Origin: JAAYGT01 sp050252075
GTDB taxonomy: Bacteria > Pseudomonadota > Gammaproteobacteria > Burkholderiales > Burkholderiaceae_B
Assembly (NCBI GenBank): GCA_050252075.1
Contig: JBFWLP010000062.1
Coordinates: forward strand, 1-21,125
DNA: 21,125 nt
Direction: 5' to 3'
Shown here in pieces: positions 1 through 6,923 of this stretch; position 1 is the stretch's first letter, and each line of letters begins with the position of its first letter. The notes under the pieces were generated by a model. It did not search any database and was not told the DNA's origin. It saw only the letters and a list, made by a program, of their open reading frames with translations. The position numbers and the translations under genes are program-made.

Positions 1-1551
1 GTTATTTCCAGTGTGGCTCTGCAGGGGCTGGCATCAATTGCCGTGCGGGTCGAAGTGCATTTGTCCACCGGCCTGCCGGCATTCAGCGTGGTTGGATCGG
101 CCGATGCCCGGGTCAAGGAAAGCCGTGAACGTGTGCGCTCGGCCATTGCCTGCAGCGGGTTTAATTTTCCCTCAGGGCGCGTGACCGTCAATCTTGCCCC
201 GGCCGATCTTCCCAAAGATTCCGGGCGTTACGACCTGCCCATTGCCTTGGGTATCTTGCTGGCGTCGGGTCAGCTGAACGGCGCCGACCGGGGGCCTGAC
301 AAACTGCATGCCACCATTTTTGCGGGTGAGTTGTCGCTGACCGGCGCGGTGGTGCCGATTACCGGCGCCTTGGCGATTGCCTTGTCAGTGGCCCGGCAGG
401 GGGAGGGCTTGTCGTTGGTGCTCCCCTTGTCCGACGCCGGTATTGCCGCGCAAATTCCCGAAGTCAGTGTGTTTGGCGTGGCAACGCTGGAACAGGCGGT
501 TCAGTTCTTCTATGGAGGGGTGGCGCGCACCCGCGCAAAGCCTGTCCCCGCCGCCGGCAGTGACACCCATCGGCTTTGCATGTCCGACGTTTACGGGCAG
601 GCTCAGGCCAGGCGCGTGCTGGAAGTGGCCGCCGCAGGCGGGCACAGTGTGTTGTTGTGTGGCCCGCCCGGTGTGGGCAAAAGCATGCTGGCGCAGCGTT
701 TGCCCGGGCTGTTGCCGGCTCTCTCACCACGACAGTCGCTCGAAGTGGCCGCAGTGACCGGGTTGCGGCTCGGGCAACCTGTACCCCCCGTGGTATCGCC
801 CCCGTTTCGTGCGCCGCACCATACCAGCACTGCAGCTGCCTTGCTGGGCGGTGGTGCCGTGGCCCGGCCCGGGGAAATCAGTCTGTCGCATGGCGGCGTG
901 CTGTTTCTCGACGAGCTTCCCCATTTCGACCGCCGTGCGCTCGAGGGCTTGCGCGAGCCGCTGGAGCAGGGGCAGGTGTCGATTGCCCGCGCGGCACGCA
1001 CCCTGGTGTATCCGGCCGGGTTTCAGCTGGTGGCCGCCATGAATCCGTGTCCCTGCGGCTGGCGTGGCCACACCAGCGCGCGCTGCCTGTGCTCCGACGA
1101 CGCCGTTACGCGTTACCGGCGCACATTGTCGGGGCCGTTGCTGGATCGCATCGATCTGCAAATCACCTTGTCCACGCATCCGTCCGTTTCCAGCGGGGCG
1201 CCGGTGCCTGAGTCGAGTGCAGCGATTGCACGGCGTGTGGCGGCCGTTCGTGCGCTCCAGGTTGAGCGCCAGGGGCTGCCCAATGCCCGCTTGTCGGCGG
1301 CGGATATCCGGCGGTATTGCGAACTTGACCAGGAAGGCGGTGCCTTGCTGGCCCGGGCGCAAACCCAATGGGCCTGGTCCACCCGGGTAGTGCACCGGGT
1401 GCTTCGCGTGGCCCAAACCATTGCCGATCTGGCCGGTTGCCCCTGCATTACCGTGCAGCACCTTGCCGAGGCCGCCCAGTACCGGCAACCGTGGCCCGAT
1501 GATGTTCAGCAGCGCGTTGGCTCACCCATTGAACGACATCCCGGGAAATAG
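1..1551 (+). CDS. comM: ComM/YifB family AAA+ ATPase (Mg-chelatase-like), 5' end cut by window
   Basis: The frame is open to the first base, so the true start lies a few codons upstream; the GTG at 13 is probably internal. The 516 visible residues are nearly the whole family length of about 500. The N-terminal domain carries family-typical stretches (VEVHLSTGLPAF, VNLAPADLPK). Walker A (GPPGVGKS) is encoded at 661-684 and Walker B (GVLFLDE) at about 895-915. A cysteine cluster (NPCPCGW, then CLC) follows at about 1040-1095, and the C-terminal Mg-chelatase domain ends the protein. In studied bacteria ComM is a hexameric helicase that promotes branch migration during natural transformation; that role here is inferred from the family. 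The last 104 bases overlap the convergent lipoprotein gene, and the C-terminal tail looks slightly longer than usual. Confidence 0.93.
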   Translation, partial: VISSVALQGLASIAVRVEVHLSTGLPAFSVVGSADARVKESRERVRSAIACSGFNFPSGRVTVNLAPADLPKDSGRYDLPIALGILLASGQLNGADRGPDKLHATIFAGELSLTGAVVPITGALAIALSVARQGEGLSLVLPLSDAGIAAQIPEVSVFGVATLEQAVQFFYGGVARTRAKPVPAAGSDTHRLCMSDVYGQAQARRVLEVAAAGGHSVLLCGPPGVGKSMLAQRLPGLLPALSPRQSLEVAAVTGLRLGQPVPPVVSPPFRAPHHTSTAAALLGGGAVARPGEISLSHGGVLFLDELPHFDRRALEGLREPLEQGQVSIARAARTLVYPAGFQLVAAMNPCPCGWRGHTSARCLCSDDAVTRYRRTLSGPLLDRIDLQITLSTHPSVSSGAPVPESSAAIARRVAAVRALQVERQGLPNARLSAADIRRYCELDQEGGALLARAQTQWAWSTRVVHRVLRVAQTIADLAGCPCITVQHLAEAAQYRQPWPDDVQQRVGSPIERHPGK

Positions 1552-2161
1552 CATCGGCGGCCCGTCCGAACCCGTCAACCACGGCGGGCAGGTCGGCCGA
1601 CGGCAACAATTCCGTGTGCGAAAAAGTATGGGTTGCCAGAATGGCATGCGATGACGTGGCGGCCAGGAACGCATCGAAGCGAATACGCACCATGGGCCGG
1701 CCCTGGTCGTACTCTACCTGGAACGCCTGAAGCTCGCCGCCCAGCGCCAGTTCCGCCCGATGGTTGTAACTGTCGGTGCTGACTGCCTGGAATACACCGG
1801 CGGCACGTAACGCATTGCCCAGCTTTTCACGCCACATGAGCGGCGGGGTATCGCTCCAGCGTGCGTCGCGGTAGGCACTGAGCTGGGTGGGAACGGGAAA
1901 AACCAGAATACGCGTACTGTCGATAGACTGGCCGGCGTACGGGGTGTCGACACGCAAGGTGGTGTCCAGACGCTGTGTCTGTGTGTCCGGGGCGGCGGGC
2001 GGTGACGGCGGCAGGCGGTACAGTGTTGCCGGCGCGTTTGCCGGTACGATGGAGCAGCCCGCCGACAGGGCGGCCGCCAGCGCAAGGCCGGCAATGCGTG
2101 CGACCGCGCGCGTGGAGCGACGGCCCTTGTTCAAAGGAATGGGCGGGCGGCCTGATGTCAT
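1448..2161 (-). CDS. PqiC/YmbA-like ABC-type transport auxiliary lipoprotein
   Basis: This 237-residue protein has an N-terminal basic stretch, a hydrophobic segment and a lipobox (LSAGC), with the lipidated cysteine at about residue 36, so it should be an outer-membrane-directed lipoprotein facing the periplasm. The rest matches the ABC_trans_aux (DUF330/PqiC) style: an ATLYRLPP-like strand just after the lipobox, then a region resembling VDTPYAGQSIDSTRILVF. Such lipoproteins accompany MCE transporters and are thought to dock the MCE tunnel to the outer membrane. It is the last gene of the minus-strand operon. Its ATG overlaps the stop of the MCE gene by four bases (ATGA), implying translational coupling. 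The last roughly 34 codons lie antisense to the 3' end of comM. That tail extends beyond what the family usually has and may be dispensable. Confidence 0.85.
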   Translation of the reverse strand: MTSGRPPIPLNKGRRSTRAVARIAGLALAAALSAGCSIVPANAPATLYRLPPSPPAAPDTQTQRLDTTLRVDTPYAGQSIDSTRILVFPVPTQLSAYRDARWSDTPPLMWREKLGNALRAAGVFQAVSTDSYNHRAELALGGELQAFQVEYDQGRPMVRIRFDAFLAATSSHAILATHTFSHTELLPSADLPAVVDGFGRAADAISRDVVQWVSQRAAEHHRATVAGTGRPRQGAAR

Positions 2162-3054
2162 GGTTGAAACTCCTGCATTCTTTCGCGTCCCAGCAAATAG
2201 CCGGCGGGGTTGTCCTCGATGCGTCGCAAAATGGTCCGCAAGGTGCCCAGGGCCAGGCGCAGTTCGCGCAGTGCCGGCCCGATCTCGGTCAGACCCTGTG
2301 CGCCCTCGTTGATCGATTCGCGGTTGCTTTGCAGCAGGCTGCCTGCTTGCCGCCCTGCGTTCTGGATGCTGGCCATGGCGTTGCGGGCGGCGTCGATGGC
2401 GGCCACGGCATCGGTGCCGATGACCTTGTCTGTCGTGCGCAATACCGATGCCAGTTCGCGCAGCGAGCTTCCGGCGTCAACGGCCACTTCGTTCAGGCGG
2501 ATGACCAGCTCATCGGCCCCACGCAATGTGCTGCGCACATGCCCGGCATTTTCCGGGGTCAGGAACTGCTGGGCATTGTTGACCAGGCGAATGACGTCGG
2601 ACAGCAGTTGATCCGAGTTGGCAAACAGCTGGTTCAGTGTCGAGGGCGACGCCTGGATCAAAGCGGGTGTGCCGTCGGGGCCCGGTTGCAGTGCCGGGCT
2701 GTCGGACGAGCCGCCTGTCAGTTCAAGCAGGGCAACGCCGGTCAGCCCCGACTGGGCGAGTTTCGCCTGTGTGTTTTGCCGGATGGGAGCGGCGCTGTCA
2801 ACACTGATGACGGCTCGCACTTCGCCCGGTTTGTCGGGGTTCAGGGTTACGGCGCTTACCTCGCCCACCTTGATGCCGTTGTACTGCACAGTGCTGCCGC
2901 GTGACAGCCCCCGTACCGGTTCACTGAACACCACGGTGTACGACGACACGTCGTGCTGCCGCGACTTGCTCAGCCACAGCGCAAAAAGCACGGCCGATAT
3001 TGCCACGACGACGGTGAACAGACCGATCAGAATGTGGTGTGCGCGTGGCTCCAT
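2158..3054 (-). CDS. MlaD-like MCE-domain lipid-transport protein
   Basis: This 298-residue protein has one N-terminal transmembrane helix (about residues 8-29), an MCE domain at about 39-115 with the family hallmark VQYNGIKVGEV, and a long helical C-terminal part (about 135-275) likely to form part of a periplasmic needle or tunnel. MlaD/MCE proteins form hexameric rings that carry phospholipids between inner and outer membranes with an ABC permease and ATPase. The ATG at 3054 was chosen because it overlaps the stop of the upstream ATPase gene as TGATG and has a GGGAG ribosome site upstream. A TTG one codon earlier is less likely. The protein is longer than E. coli MlaD (about 180 residues) because of the helical C-terminus, which suits transporters of the Mce4/PqiB-like style. 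Exact lipid and direction of transport cannot be read from sequence. Confidence 0.9.
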   Translation of the reverse strand: MEPRAHHILIGLFTVVVAISAVLFALWLSKSRQHDVSSYTVVFSEPVRGLSRGSTVQYNGIKVGEVSAVTLNPDKPGEVRAVISVDSAAPIRQNTQAKLAQSGLTGVALLELTGGSSDSPALQPGPDGTPALIQASPSTLNQLFANSDQLLSDVIRLVNNAQQFLTPENAGHVRSTLRGADELVIRLNEVAVDAGSSLRELASVLRTTDKVIGTDAVAAIDAARNAMASIQNAGRQAGSLLQSNRESINEGAQGLTEIGPALRELRLALGTLRTILRRIEDNPAGYLLGRERMQEFQP

Positions 3055-3857
3055 CAATGCATCTCCCGCCCGGGTGGTTGTGCGCGCCGGGCCGCCCGGC
3101 CGCGAGGCCCGTGAAAATAGGATTGAACCCAGGGGTCCGGGTGCTGCTCCACACGGGCAAGCGTGTCGGCGACCATGACGCGTTTATCCGACAGCACCGC
3201 CACGCGATCGCAAATGGTGTACAGCGTGTCCAGATCGTGGGTTACCAGGAATACGGTCAGCCCCAGCGCGTTGCGCAGGGTGACCAGCAGTTCGTCAAAG
3301 CCCCCGGCACCGATGGGATCCAGCCCGGCAGTGGGTTCGTCAAGAAACAGCAAGTCGGGATCCAGCGCCAGCGAGCGGGCCAGGGCGGCGCGTTTGATCA
3401 TTCCTCCGGACAGCGAGGCCGGGTACTGGTCGGCCGCACGGGGTGGCAGGCCCACCAGGGCAATTTTCCTGGCGGCAATTTCCAGTGCCAGATCACGGGG
3501 CAGCTTGATATGCTCTTGCAAAGGCATGGCGATGTTTTCGGCAACCGTCAGCGACGTAAACAGGGCCCCGCGCTGGAAAAGTACACCGAAACGCCGTTCC
3601 AGGCGTGCCCGGTCCGGGCCCTTCAGCGCCAGAAAGTTCTCACCAAGCAGGTGCACGGTGCCGCTTGCCGGACGGTTCAGCCCCACAATAGTGCGCATCA
3701 GTACCGACTTGCCCGAACCCGACCCCCCGACAACGCCCAGGATTTCGCCTCGATAAACGTCCAGGTCCAGATGGTCGTGAACGATATGCGCGCCGAACTG
3801 ATTACGTATATTGCGCAGGGAAATCACGCTGTCGGAAACGGGAGGCGGCGTGTGCAT
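3054..3857 (-). CDS. MlaF-like ABC transporter ATP-binding protein
   Basis: This 267-residue ATPase energises the MCE/Mla transporter with the permease upstream. Motifs seen: Walker A GGSGSGKS (about 44-51), Q-loop Gln at about 95 (VLFQRGALF), signature LSGGM (about 149-153), Walker B LLFLDE (about 169-174), D-loop AGLDP and the switch histidine in VTHDLD (about 207). The LSGGM signature, in place of LSGGQ, is typical of the MlaF/Ttg2A branch. The open frame continues upstream to 4529, but that part is a shadow of the permease. The ATG at 3857 shares bases with the permease stop (TAATG); another ATG lies two codons upstream at 3863. Stop and start overlap at both ends of the gene, so the four proteins are probably made in fixed ratio from one transcript. 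Confidence 0.92.
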   Translation of the reverse strand: MHTPPPVSDSVISLRNIRNQFGAHIVHDHLDLDVYRGEILGVVGGSGSGKSVLMRTIVGLNRPASGTVHLLGENFLALKGPDRARLERRFGVLFQRGALFTSLTVAENIAMPLQEHIKLPRDLALEIAARKIALVGLPPRAADQYPASLSGGMIKRAALARSLALDPDLLFLDEPTAGLDPIGAGGFDELLVTLRNALGLTVFLVTHDLDTLYTICDRVAVLSDKRVMVADTLARVEQHPDPWVQSYFHGPRGRAARRAQPPGREMH

Positions 3858-5017
3858 TACCATCCCATCTCCATGAAGAAAAGCGCGGCAAAGGCGTCGA
3901 TCAGTATCACGATGAAAATAGACTGAACGACGGCCGATGTGGTGTGTTGCCCGACGGATTCGGCGCTGCCTTTCACCTGAAAGCCTTCCATGCAGCCGAT
4001 CACGGCAATGATAAAGGCGAATACCGGCGCCTTGGCCATGCCCACCCAGAAGTGTTTGAGCGGTATTTTGTCGTGAATCATGGACATGAACATGGTGGGC
4101 GAGATGTCGAGCGAAACCGCACACACCACGGCGCCGCCAAGCATGCCGGCCACCATGCCGATGAACGTCAGCATGGGTACCGCCAGCACCAGCGCAATGA
4201 CGCGCGGCAGAACCAGAATGTCGACGGGGTTCAGGCCCAGCATGCGGATCGCATCGATTTCCTCGTTGGCCTTCATGGAACCGATCTGTGCGGTGAAGGC
4301 ACTGGCCGTTCGCCCGGCCACCAGAATGGCCGTCAGCAGCACCGCGAACTCGCGCAGGAACGAGAAGGCCACCAGATTCACCGTATAAATACTGGCGCCG
4401 AAATCGTCGAGTATGGTGGCGCCCAGAAATGCCACAACCGCACCCACCATGAAGGTGAGCAAGGCAATGATGGGTACGGCGTTGAAGGCGCATTGTTCGA
4501 GCTGGGCAACCACCGACGTTACCCGCCACTGGCCGGGGCGAATAATGTTCCTGGCCAGCGCGGCCAGGGTAATGCCGATAAAGCCGAGCAGGCCGACGGT
4601 TTTTGTGGCAATGGCGACCGACGACGCCCCGATACGGCCCAGCAGTTCATGGAACGGCCGGCCGGTCGTTCCGACGGTGGCGGCCAGCGCCGGCCGGGCT
4701 GCGCCGACCGTGCGCAACAGCGCGATACGTTCAGCTGAAAACGCCCCCGGCGTGTTGTCCAGATAGTGGTCCAGCGCGTTGCCCAGCAGCAAGTACAGGC
4801 ACTGGGCGCCGGCCGTATCCAGGCGTTCCAGGCCACTGGCGTCAATAAGCGGCACAGTTGCATTGTCGCCGGTGGCCGGATGCTGCAGGGTGTAGTGCGT
4901 GATGGCGCCACGCAGCAAGGCGTAGTTGTCAACGGTCCAGCGGCCACGAATCCTCAGCGTCGTTGCCGAGTGATCATGATTCCATTCCAGCAAAGAAGGA
5001 TGAGCGCCGGTCGCCAT
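3857..5017 (-). CDS. MlaE-like permease with N-terminal STAS domain (MlaB-MlaE fusion)
   Basis: This 386-residue protein has a STAS domain at about residues 10-115 (core IDASGLERLDTAG, as in MlaB and anti-sigma-factor antagonists) followed by an MlaE-type permease at about 130-386. Permease signatures include LTAILVAGRTASAFTAQIGSMK and NEEIDAIRMLGLNP, and the C-terminus is strongly hydrophobic. In E. coli MlaB and MlaE are separate proteins; here the cytoplasmic STAS regulator is fused to the permease, which explains the absence of a mlaB gene. The ATG at 5017 was preferred to a TTG at 5068 because the STAS domain begins just after it. A short AGG lies upstream. It is first in the minus-strand operon and diverges from the porin gene, with 178 bases between them. 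Confidence 0.9.
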   Translation of the reverse strand: MATGAHPSLLEWNHDHSATTLRIRGRWTVDNYALLRGAITHYTLQHPATGDNATVPLIDASGLERLDTAGAQCLYLLLGNALDHYLDNTPGAFSAERIALLRTVGAARPALAATVGTTGRPFHELLGRIGASSVAIATKTVGLLGFIGITLAALARNIIRPGQWRVTSVVAQLEQCAFNAVPIIALLTFMVGAVVAFLGATILDDFGASIYTVNLVAFSFLREFAVLLTAILVAGRTASAFTAQIGSMKANEEIDAIRMLGLNPVDILVLPRVIALVLAVPMLTFIGMVAGMLGGAVVCAVSLDISPTMFMSMIHDKIPLKHFWVGMAKAPVFAFIIAVIGCMEGFQVKGSAESVGQHTTSAVVQSIFIVILIDAFAALFFMEMGW

Positions 5018-5077
5018 AAGCCTGTCTAGAGAAAATCGCAGCCCGCATGATACGACAGTGGCAAGCAATCCTGACGA

Positions 5078-5109
5078 TTTGATACCAACAGAAATCGATT
5101 TATATCAAA
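5078..5109. promoter_or_regulatory. Nested palindromes and a promoter-like pair between the Mla operon and the porin gene
   Basis: Perfect 7-base arms TTTGATA (5078-5084) and TATCAAA (5103-5109) flank a perfect 10-base palindrome AAATCGATTT (5092-5101). On the plus strand TTGATA (5079-5084) and TATATC (5101-5106) are 16 bases apart, a plausible sigma-70 promoter for the porin. Read from the other strand, the same arms give TTGATA-18-TATCAA, a weaker candidate for the Mla operon. The arrangement would suit a regulator binding between divergent genes. The spacing does not match an FNR site, and the identity of any regulator is unknown. Confidence 0.4.
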
Positions 5110-5195
5110 CCCGGCCTTGCATGCTCAATGGCATGGATTTTGCTTGGTGAGTGGAGCGTGCCCGCCGTTTGCCGGGTGAAACTCTGGAGCATTTC

Positions 5196-5966
5196 ATGCG
5201 TAATTTACTTTCCGTCCCGCTGGGACTGCTTTTGTGCCTGGGTGTTGCGCCGGTGGCGATGGCGCAGTCGTCTTCCGCCCAAACGCCGTCGGCTTCCGAC
5301 TTCACAGTGAGTGCGAACGTGGCGGTGGTCAGCCAGTACCGCTTCCGGGGAATTATGCAAACCAACAACAAACCCGCTGTTCAGGGCGGCTTTGACCTGG
5401 CGCACAGCAGCGGCTTTTATCTGGGCAACTGGAACTCCAGCATCAGCTGGCTGGATGATTCGGATCCGGATGTTTCGGCGGCCGTGGAAATGGATTTCTA
5501 CGGCGGGTACAGCCACGAGTTTTCCAACGGTGTCAGTGTGGACGTGGGGGTTCTGCGTTACTATTATCCCGGTTCGTTCCCGGCGGGATACACCAGCCCC
5601 GACACCACCGAAGGGTACATCGGCCTGGGTTACGGACCAGTAACGTTTACTTATTCGCATGCCTTCACCAACCTGTTCGGTGTGGCCGACTCGAAGAACA
5701 GCCAGTATTACGATCTGTCGGGAAGCTTCGATACCGGCGTCTGGGGGCTGACACTGGACGCCCATGTGGGCTACCAGAAGGTGCGCAATCTGGACAACGG
5801 TTCGTATACCGACTGGTCGCTGGGGCTGACCAAAGCCTTCGATAACGGCATGGCCGTATCGCTCAGCTATATCGACACCAATGCCGATCGCAACGTTTAC
5901 ACCAACAGTTACGGGAAGTACACCGGCAAAGCGGCGGCGGTTCTGTCGCTGAGCGCCTCGTTCTAG
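5196..5966 (+). CDS. TorF-family putative outer-membrane porin
   Basis: This 256-residue protein has a clear signal peptide, with cleavage expected after AMA (about residue 23). The mature part alternates aromatic and small residues as in a beta barrel: VAVVSQYRFRGI, GFYLGNWNSSISW, VEMDFYGGYSHEF, YDLSGSF. It ends in phenylalanine (SLSASF), the usual outer-membrane assembly signal. The SQYRFRG and EMDFYGGY stretches match the TorF/gcw_chp family, whose substrates are mostly unknown. The ATG at 5196 was chosen over an in-frame ATG at 5151 because it starts the signal peptide and has GGAG six bases upstream. A strong GC hairpin follows the stop. It may act with the neighbouring lipid transporter on the outer membrane, but only adjacency supports that. 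Confidence 0.88.
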   Translation: MRNLLSVPLGLLLCLGVAPVAMAQSSSAQTPSASDFTVSANVAVVSQYRFRGIMQTNNKPAVQGGFDLAHSSGFYLGNWNSSISWLDDSDPDVSAAVEMDFYGGYSHEFSNGVSVDVGVLRYYYPGSFPAGYTSPDTTEGYIGLGYGPVTFTYSHAFTNLFGVADSKNSQYYDLSGSFDTGVWGLTLDAHVGYQKVRNLDNGSYTDWSLGLTKAFDNGMAVSLSYIDTNADRNVYTNSYGKYTGKAAAVLSLSASF

Positions 5967-6007
5967 CGGGTGCGCCCTGCGGCGAGGTGCCCCGACCGCC
6001 CGCCCTG

Positions 6008-6056
6008 GCAGCCCGGCGCCGGAGCCGCCCATAGTAAGGGGCCCGGCGCGGGCTGC
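6008..6056 (+). terminator. Strong GC-rich hairpin after the porin gene (possible terminator)
   Basis: Arms GCAGCCCG-G-CGCCGG (6008-6022) and CCGGCGCGGGCTGC (6043-6056) form a 14-bp stem with one bulged G and a 20-base loop, starting 41 bases after the porin stop. No T run follows on the plus strand (an A run does), and none on the minus strand. Intrinsic termination is therefore uncertain; it could be a pausing or RNA-stabilising hairpin. Confidence 0.45.
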
Positions 6057-6086
6057 TGGACAAAAAAACAATTTTCCCCTTATAAT
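6057..6086 (+). promoter_or_regulatory. Promoter P1 of the rpmI-rplT-pheST-ihfA operon
   Basis: TGGACA (6057-6062, one mismatch to TTGACA) and a perfect TATAAT (6081-6086) are separated by 18 bases, a strong sigma-70 promoter by sequence. Transcription would start near 6093 and give a leader of about 155 bases before rpmI. The -35 box touches the foot of the preceding hairpin. Its presence fits the absence of infC, which usually supplies upstream transcription. Confidence 0.65.
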
Positions 6087-6112
6087 CAAGGGCTTTTCTG
6101 GCTTGCCAATTA

Positions 6113-6170
6113 TTTTTGAAGTTGATTTTTGAAGTTGATTTTTCAAATTGGCGGCCTGAAAAAAATCAAC
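6113..6170 (+). promoter_or_regulatory. rpmI leader: 13-bp tandem repeats and competing hairpins
   Basis: TTTTTGAAGTTGA occurs twice in tandem (6113-6125, 6126-6138), with a diverged third copy beginning at 6139. GTTGATTTTT at 6134-6143 pairs perfectly over 10 bp with AAAAATCAAC at 6161-6170. The identical GTTGATTTTT at 6121-6130 could replace it. TTGAA (6129-6133) can also pair with TTCAA (6142-6146), an alternative that excludes the first stem. Such mutually exclusive folds upstream of rpmI-rplT are what an autoregulated ribosomal-protein leader might show; binding of L20 is inference. Confidence 0.45.
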
Positions 6171-6188
6171 AAGTGAGCTTGGGTTAAG

Positions 6189-6222
6189 AAAGTGCCTTTG
6201 TTTTGGTATAAAGGCCACCTTT
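6189..6222 (+). promoter_or_regulatory. Leader stem-loop just before the rpmI ribosome site, overlapping a possible second promoter
   Basis: AAA-GTG-CCTTT (6189-6199) pairs with AAAGG-C-CAC-C-TTT (6210-6222): 11 bp with two single-C bulges and a 10-base loop. The AGGG ribosome site and ATG of rpmI lie about 15-30 bases further on, so the structure could influence translation. The same bases contain TTAAGA (6184-6189) and TATAAA (6207-6212) with a 17-base spacer, an alternative promoter. Which role is real cannot be decided by eye. Confidence 0.4.
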
Positions 6223-6249
6223 TGTTCATGTAAAAACCAGGGTTTTATC

Positions 6250-6447
6250 ATGCCTAAAATGAAAACCAAAAAAAGCGCTGCCAAGCGCTTCAAGGTTCGC
6301 GGTAGCGGTTCAATCAAGCGGGGCCAGGCGTTCAAGCGCCACATCCTTACCAAGAAAACCACCAAGAACAAGCGCCAGTTGCGCGGTTCTGCAGCGGTTC
6401 ATGCCTCTGACGTCGCATCCGTCAAAGCCATGATGCCTTTCGCTTGA
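6250..6447 (+). CDS. rpmI: 50S ribosomal protein bL35
   Basis: This 65-residue, very basic protein begins MPKMKTKKSAAKRFKV and contains RGQAFKRHILTKKTTKNKRQLRG, the standard bL35 sequence at full family length. It is a late-assembly component of the large ribosomal subunit. AGGG lies about nine bases before the ATG. It is followed after 20 bases by rplT, its usual partner. In many bacteria infC precedes rpmI and the group is controlled by L20; here the gene begins a transcription unit with its own promoter and leader. Confidence 0.98.
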   Translation: MPKMKTKKSAAKRFKVRGSGSIKRGQAFKRHILTKKTTKNKRQLRGSAAVHASDVASVKAMMPFA

Positions 6448-6467
6448 TTTAACGGAGATCCACTACT

Positions 6468-6827
6468 ATGCCACGCGTAAAACGCGGTGTTACCGCACGT
6501 GCCCGTCACAAAAAAGTCATTAAAGCAGCCAAAGGTTATCGCGGTCGCCGCGGTAATGTATTCCGTGTTGCCAAGCAAGCGGTCATGCGCGCCGGGCAGT
6601 ATGCCTATCGCGATCGCCGCAACAAGAAGCGTACCTTCCGCGCCCTGTGGATCACCCGTATCAACGCGGCTTGCCGCGAGCTGGGTGTGACATACAGCGT
6701 GTTCATTGCGGGTACCAAGAAGGCATCCATCGAGATCGACCGCAAGGTTCTCGCCGATATGGCCGTGAACGACAAGGCAGGTTTTGCCGCCATTGTTGCC
6801 CAGGCGAAATCGGCACTGGCTGCGTAA
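6468..6827 (+). CDS. rplT: 50S ribosomal protein bL20
   Basis: This 119-residue protein starts MPRVKRGVTARARHKKVI and has the family segments GYRGRRGNVFRVAKQAVMRAG and FRALWITRINAACRE, at full length for bL20. L20 is essential for early 50S assembly and, in E. coli and Bacillus, represses its own operon by binding leader RNA. A strong ACGGAG ribosome site lies about eight bases before the ATG. It is separated from pheS by 96 bases that hold a GC hairpin. Confidence 0.98.
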   Translation: MPRVKRGVTARARHKKVIKAAKGYRGRRGNVFRVAKQAVMRAGQYAYRDRRNKKRTFRALWITRINAACRELGVTYSVFIAGTKKASIEIDRKVLADMAVNDKAGFAAIVAQAKSALAA

Positions 6828-6860
6828 GCCGGCCGCCGCTCTCTGATCGTATGCTGCTGA

Positions 6861-6882
6861 ACGGGGCTCCTAGGGGCTCCGT
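6861..6882 (+). terminator. Hairpin between rplT and pheS, possible attenuator or partial terminator
   Basis: ACGGGGCTCC (6861-6870) folds onto GGGGCTCCGT (6873-6882) with G-T wobbles and a very small loop, and is followed by TTTGCATTT. In E. coli a Phe-leader attenuator (pheM) sits in this position. Here the only short reading frame across it (MLLNG at 6851) has its two adjacent Phe codons after the hairpin, so a classical Phe attenuator is not supported. A weak or partial terminator that lowers pheST relative to ribosomal genes is plausible. Confidence 0.4.
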
Positions 6883-6923
6883 TTGCATTTGGAACGCTAC
6901 TACTTCGGAACACCCCCATCACT

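Noticed and set aside
3866..4529. N-terminal 220 codons of the long frame that includes the MlaF-like ATPase
   Set aside because: This part is a frame-shifted shadow of the permease gene. The ATPase fold begins only after the ATG at 3857.
5078..5109. FNR/CRP-type site TTGAT...ATCAA
   Set aside because: An FNR site has a four-base centre. Here the arms are 18 bases apart, so the resemblance is only in the half-sites.
5205..6371. Minus-strand open frame of 388 codons across the porin, leader and rpmI
   Set aside because: It spans three clearly explained elements on the other strand, and its composition is low-information. No ribosome site or family resemblance was seen.
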